NCBI GenBank assembly: GCA_047623555.1
Contig: JBLHMP010000063.1
Location: 1 to 24,836 of the forward strand
DNA from: NORP181 sp047623555
Lineage (GTDB): Bacteria > Pseudomonadota > Alphaproteobacteria > Rhodobacterales > Rhodobacteraceae
Length of the DNA stretch: 24,836 nucleotides
Reading direction: 5' to 3'
This document shows positions 23,481-24,836 of this stretch, in pieces. The notes under the pieces were generated by a model. That model searched no databases, was not told the DNA's origin, and was given only the letters and a program-made list of their open reading frames with translations. Made by a program: the position numbers and the translations under genes. Every line of letters starts with the position of its first letter. Within the stretch, counting starts at the first letter, position 1.

Positions 23481-23702
23481 ATGACTATATTCACTGCTGC
23501 ACACACATCAACGCACATCTCGACACAGACTCCGCGTGCCACAGGCACCGGGCTTGTCCGCCTCCTCAGAGTCTGGAGCCAGCGTCGTGCCCTGCGCAAA
23601 CTGGACAGCGCCGCGCTCAGCGACATTGGTCTGACCCGCGCCCAAGCAAACCGCGAATCCCGCCGGTCGTTCTGGGATGCCCCTGAAACCTGGCGTTGCT
23701 GA
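23481..23702 (+). CDS. DUF1127 small basic protein
   Basis: A 73-residue protein with a variable Ser/Thr-rich N-terminus and a C-terminal DUF1127 domain (about 28-66: VRLLRVWSQRRALRKLDSAA, then LSDIGLTRAQANRESRRSFWD). The arginine-rich helix and the LxDIGLTR motif define the family. Family members in alphaproteobacteria have been linked to phosphate and carbon metabolism, small-RNA turnover and stress, with RNA binding proposed; the exact role here is unknown. GGAAAGGA precedes the ATG. It is divergent from a LysR gene and followed by a strong hairpin, so it is likely monocistronic and LysR-controlled. Confidence 0.88.
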   Translation: MTIFTAAHTSTHISTQTPRATGTGLVRLLRVWSQRRALRKLDSAALSDIGLTRAQANRESRRSFWDAPETWRC

Positions 23703-23729
23703 TACCCCAAGCTAAAACATCTAAAATTT

Positions 23730-23765
23730 GATTGGGCGGGCCTTTACAAAGAGGTCCGCCCAATC
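23730..23765. terminator. Strong hairpin after the DUF1127 gene
   Basis: Arms GATTGGGCGGGCC (23730-23742) and GGTCCGCCCAATC (23753-23765) pair over 13 bases with one G-T wobble and a 10-base loop, 27 bases after the stop codon. There is no T-run on the plus strand (ATTGCC follows), whereas the minus-strand reading is followed by AAATTTTAG. It probably terminates or protects the DUF1127 transcript. Confidence 0.6.
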
Positions 23766-23800
23766 ATTGCCGAAAAGAAAAAACAAATGCCACGGAAATA

Positions 23801-23829
23801 CTTGAAAAAGGTCCCATTTCACCCGATAT
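23801..23829 (+). promoter_or_regulatory. Sigma-32 (RpoH)-like promoter for the BI-1/YccA gene
   Basis: CTTGAAA at 23801-23807 is followed, 14 bases later, by CCCGATAT (23822-23829). The E. coli heat-shock consensus is CTTGAAA-N13-15-CCCCATNT, so only one position differs. The alternative reading as a sigma-70 promoter (TTGAAA, 17 bases, GATATA) is also possible. The probable start site is about 50 bases before the ATG. Confidence 0.5.
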
Positions 23830-23888
23830 AGATAGGGAACGCTTCTGGCACCCGCTGGCGGCCCAACTGTTGTGAATGGAGACCTTAG

Positions 23889-24659
23889 ATGGCTGAATTC
23901 GACGCAATCAGATCAATGGCCGGTGCACGCACCGCCGAGATCGATGCAGGGCTACGCGCCCACATGAATAAGGTCTACGGCACAATGTCCGTAGGCATGT
24001 TGATCACGGCTCTGGCCGCTTGGGCGATTTCCGGGCTGGCAGTGTCAGAGGTACCCACCGCCTATCAAATAGGCGCCAACACCTATTTGACCGACCTTGG
24101 CGCGACGCTTTACTCCTCACCATTAAAGTGGGTTATCATGTTTGCACCGCTGGCCTTTGTGTTTGGCCTGTCTGCCATGATCAACAAGATGTCGGCAGCC
24201 ACGGCGCAACTGACATTTTACGCCTTTGCTGCCACGATGGGCCTGTCGCTTAGCTCAATCTTTCTGGTCTATACAACAACCTCGATCACACAGGTGTTCC
24301 TGATCACAGCGATCGCATTTGCGGGCCTGTCACTCTATGGCTACACCACCAAAAAGGACCTGTCCGGCATGGGCACGTTCCTGATGATGGGCGTGATTGG
24401 CCTGATCGTGGCAATGGTCGTGAATATCTTTCTGCAAAGCTCGGCGCTGCAATTTGCGATTTCCTCGATTGGCGTGCTGATCTTTGCGGGGCTAACGGCC
24501 TATGATACGCAAAGCATCAAGAACACGTATCTTCAGATGGCGCATTCGGGCGACAAAGAATGGCTTGGAAGAGCCGCGATCATGGGCGCGCTGCGTCTGT
24601 ATCTGGACTTTATCAACATGTTCATGTTCCTGCTGCAGCTGTTTGGCAATCGGAACTAA
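23889..24659 (+). CDS. Bax inhibitor-1/YccA-family membrane protein
   Basis: A 256-residue inner-membrane protein with about seven hydrophobic helices after a soluble N-terminus (1-30). Examples are GMLITALAAWAISGLAV, WVIMFAPLAFVFGLSAM, MMGVIGLIVAMVVNIFL and a C-terminal INMFMFLLQLFGNRN. The GLTAYDTQSIKN segment between the last helices, with its Asp, is a family hallmark. Bacterial relatives include YccA, a modulator of the FtsH protease, and BsYetJ, a pH-sensitive calcium leak channel; either role is possible. GGAG lies seven bases before the ATG. A heat-shock-like promoter upstream would fit an FtsH-related role. A clear terminator follows. Confidence 0.9.
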   Translation: MAEFDAIRSMAGARTAEIDAGLRAHMNKVYGTMSVGMLITALAAWAISGLAVSEVPTAYQIGANTYLTDLGATLYSSPLKWVIMFAPLAFVFGLSAMINKMSAATAQLTFYAFAATMGLSLSSIFLVYTTTSITQVFLITAIAFAGLSLYGYTTKKDLSGMGTFLMMGVIGLIVAMVVNIFLQSSALQFAISSIGVLIFAGLTAYDTQSIKNTYLQMAHSGDKEWLGRAAIMGALRLYLDFINMFMFLLQLFGNRN

Positions 24660-24683
24660 ATCTCCCTTCACTAAGGGAACATC

Positions 24684-24713
24684 GGGCCGGCCCTTGTGAC
24701 CGGCCCTTTTCTT
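24684..24713 (+). terminator. Intrinsic terminator after the BI-1/YccA gene
   Basis: The stem GGGCCGG (24684-24690) / CCGGCCC (24700-24706) with a 9-base loop is followed by TTTTCTTTT. It starts 25 bases after the stop codon. Confidence 0.85.
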
Positions 24714-24783
24714 TTGTCTGGAAGAGTTTCAAGCGCGGTACGACGACAGATCGTGCATTCGATTATGCAATGGATGAAACAAA

Positions 24784-24810
24784 GCGTGGGTTTTCACCCA
24801 CCCTACGCCC
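24784..24810. repeat. Dispersed palindromic repeat, copy 2
   Basis: Identical over all 27 bases to 6224-6250 and in the same orientation, with unrelated flanking sequence. It holds the GTGGGT-TTTC-ACCCAC hairpin. The remaining bases to the window end (24811-24836) may belong to the 3' end of a minus-strand gene, but too little is present to tell. Confidence 0.8.
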
Positions 24811-24836
24811 TTAGCAGGCGGGCGTTCATAGGCTGG

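Noticed and set aside
24811..24836. Possible 3' end of a minus-strand gene at the window edge
   Set aside because: Only about nine codons would be present in any frame; there is no basis for choosing one.
1..24836. CRISPR array, integron, transposase or tRNA genes
   Set aside because: No regularly spaced repeats, no recombinase or transposase motifs and no cloverleaf pattern were noticed on reading; a tool-based scan was not possible.

Overview
The window looks like a chromosomal segment of an alphaproteobacterium, most probably a marine Rhodobacteraceae (Roseobacter-group) member. The evidence is the protein families present (DUF1127 gene next to a LysR gene, a PraR-like HTH regulator, a GuaD/8-oxoguanine deaminase pair, the MgtE / 5-formyl-THF cyclo-ligase / YmdB run), the moderately GC-rich codon use, and short dispersed palindromes built on CCTCCGGCGG and GTGGGTTTTCACCCAC. 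The taxonomic call is inference; there is no rRNA or other marker gene. I see no phage, insertion sequence, CRISPR, tRNA or rRNA. The content is ordinary housekeeping and metabolic genes plus one zone of gene decay.

Layout. 1-921 (-) is an exported DUF1036 protein cut by the window edge. 997-2556 (-) holds an EamA transporter and an ArgO/LysE-type amino-acid exporter, divergent from an ArgP-like LysR regulator (2647-3525, +), which is followed by a nitroreductase closely resembling iodotyrosine deiodinase (3559-4251). 4522-6207 (+) encodes a periplasmic PQQ-type sugar dehydrogenase and a small cytochrome c, a plausible donor/acceptor pair separated by two terminator-like hairpins. YebC (6265-7005, -) is divergent from a glutathionyl-hydroquinone reductase-type GST (7129-8079, +).

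8111-14862 holds two SLC13-type permeases with the same architecture, transcribed toward each other. Between them are a glutamine amidotransferase pseudogene (9887-10549), an intact flavin dehydrogenase (10621-12279) and a DUF900-type alpha/beta hydrolase pseudogene (about 12430-13085).

15050-17873 (-) is a compact run of mgtE, 5-formyl-THF cyclo-ligase (GTGA overlap with mgtE) and ymdB. 18006-20750 has guanine deaminase and a probable 8-oxoguanine deaminase facing each other, with an inverted pair of CCTCCGGCGG palindromes between them. hisN and a PraR-like HTH regulator follow (-). A 358-bp non-coding stretch (22117-22474) with a CtrA-like box and a nested hairpin comes next. The end has a LysR regulator divergent from a DUF1127 protein, with a long imperfect inverted repeat between them, and a Bax inhibitor-1/YccA membrane protein behind a promoter resembling the heat-shock sigma-32 consensus.

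I did not find a clearly new defence or mobile system. The items most worth checking are the deiodinase-like enzyme with its active-site lid triad conserved, the structured non-coding stretch at 22.1-22.5 kb, the LysR/DUF1127 control region, and the two pseudogenes between the facing permeases. No database search or computation was run; all calls are by reading the sequence and recalled family features.
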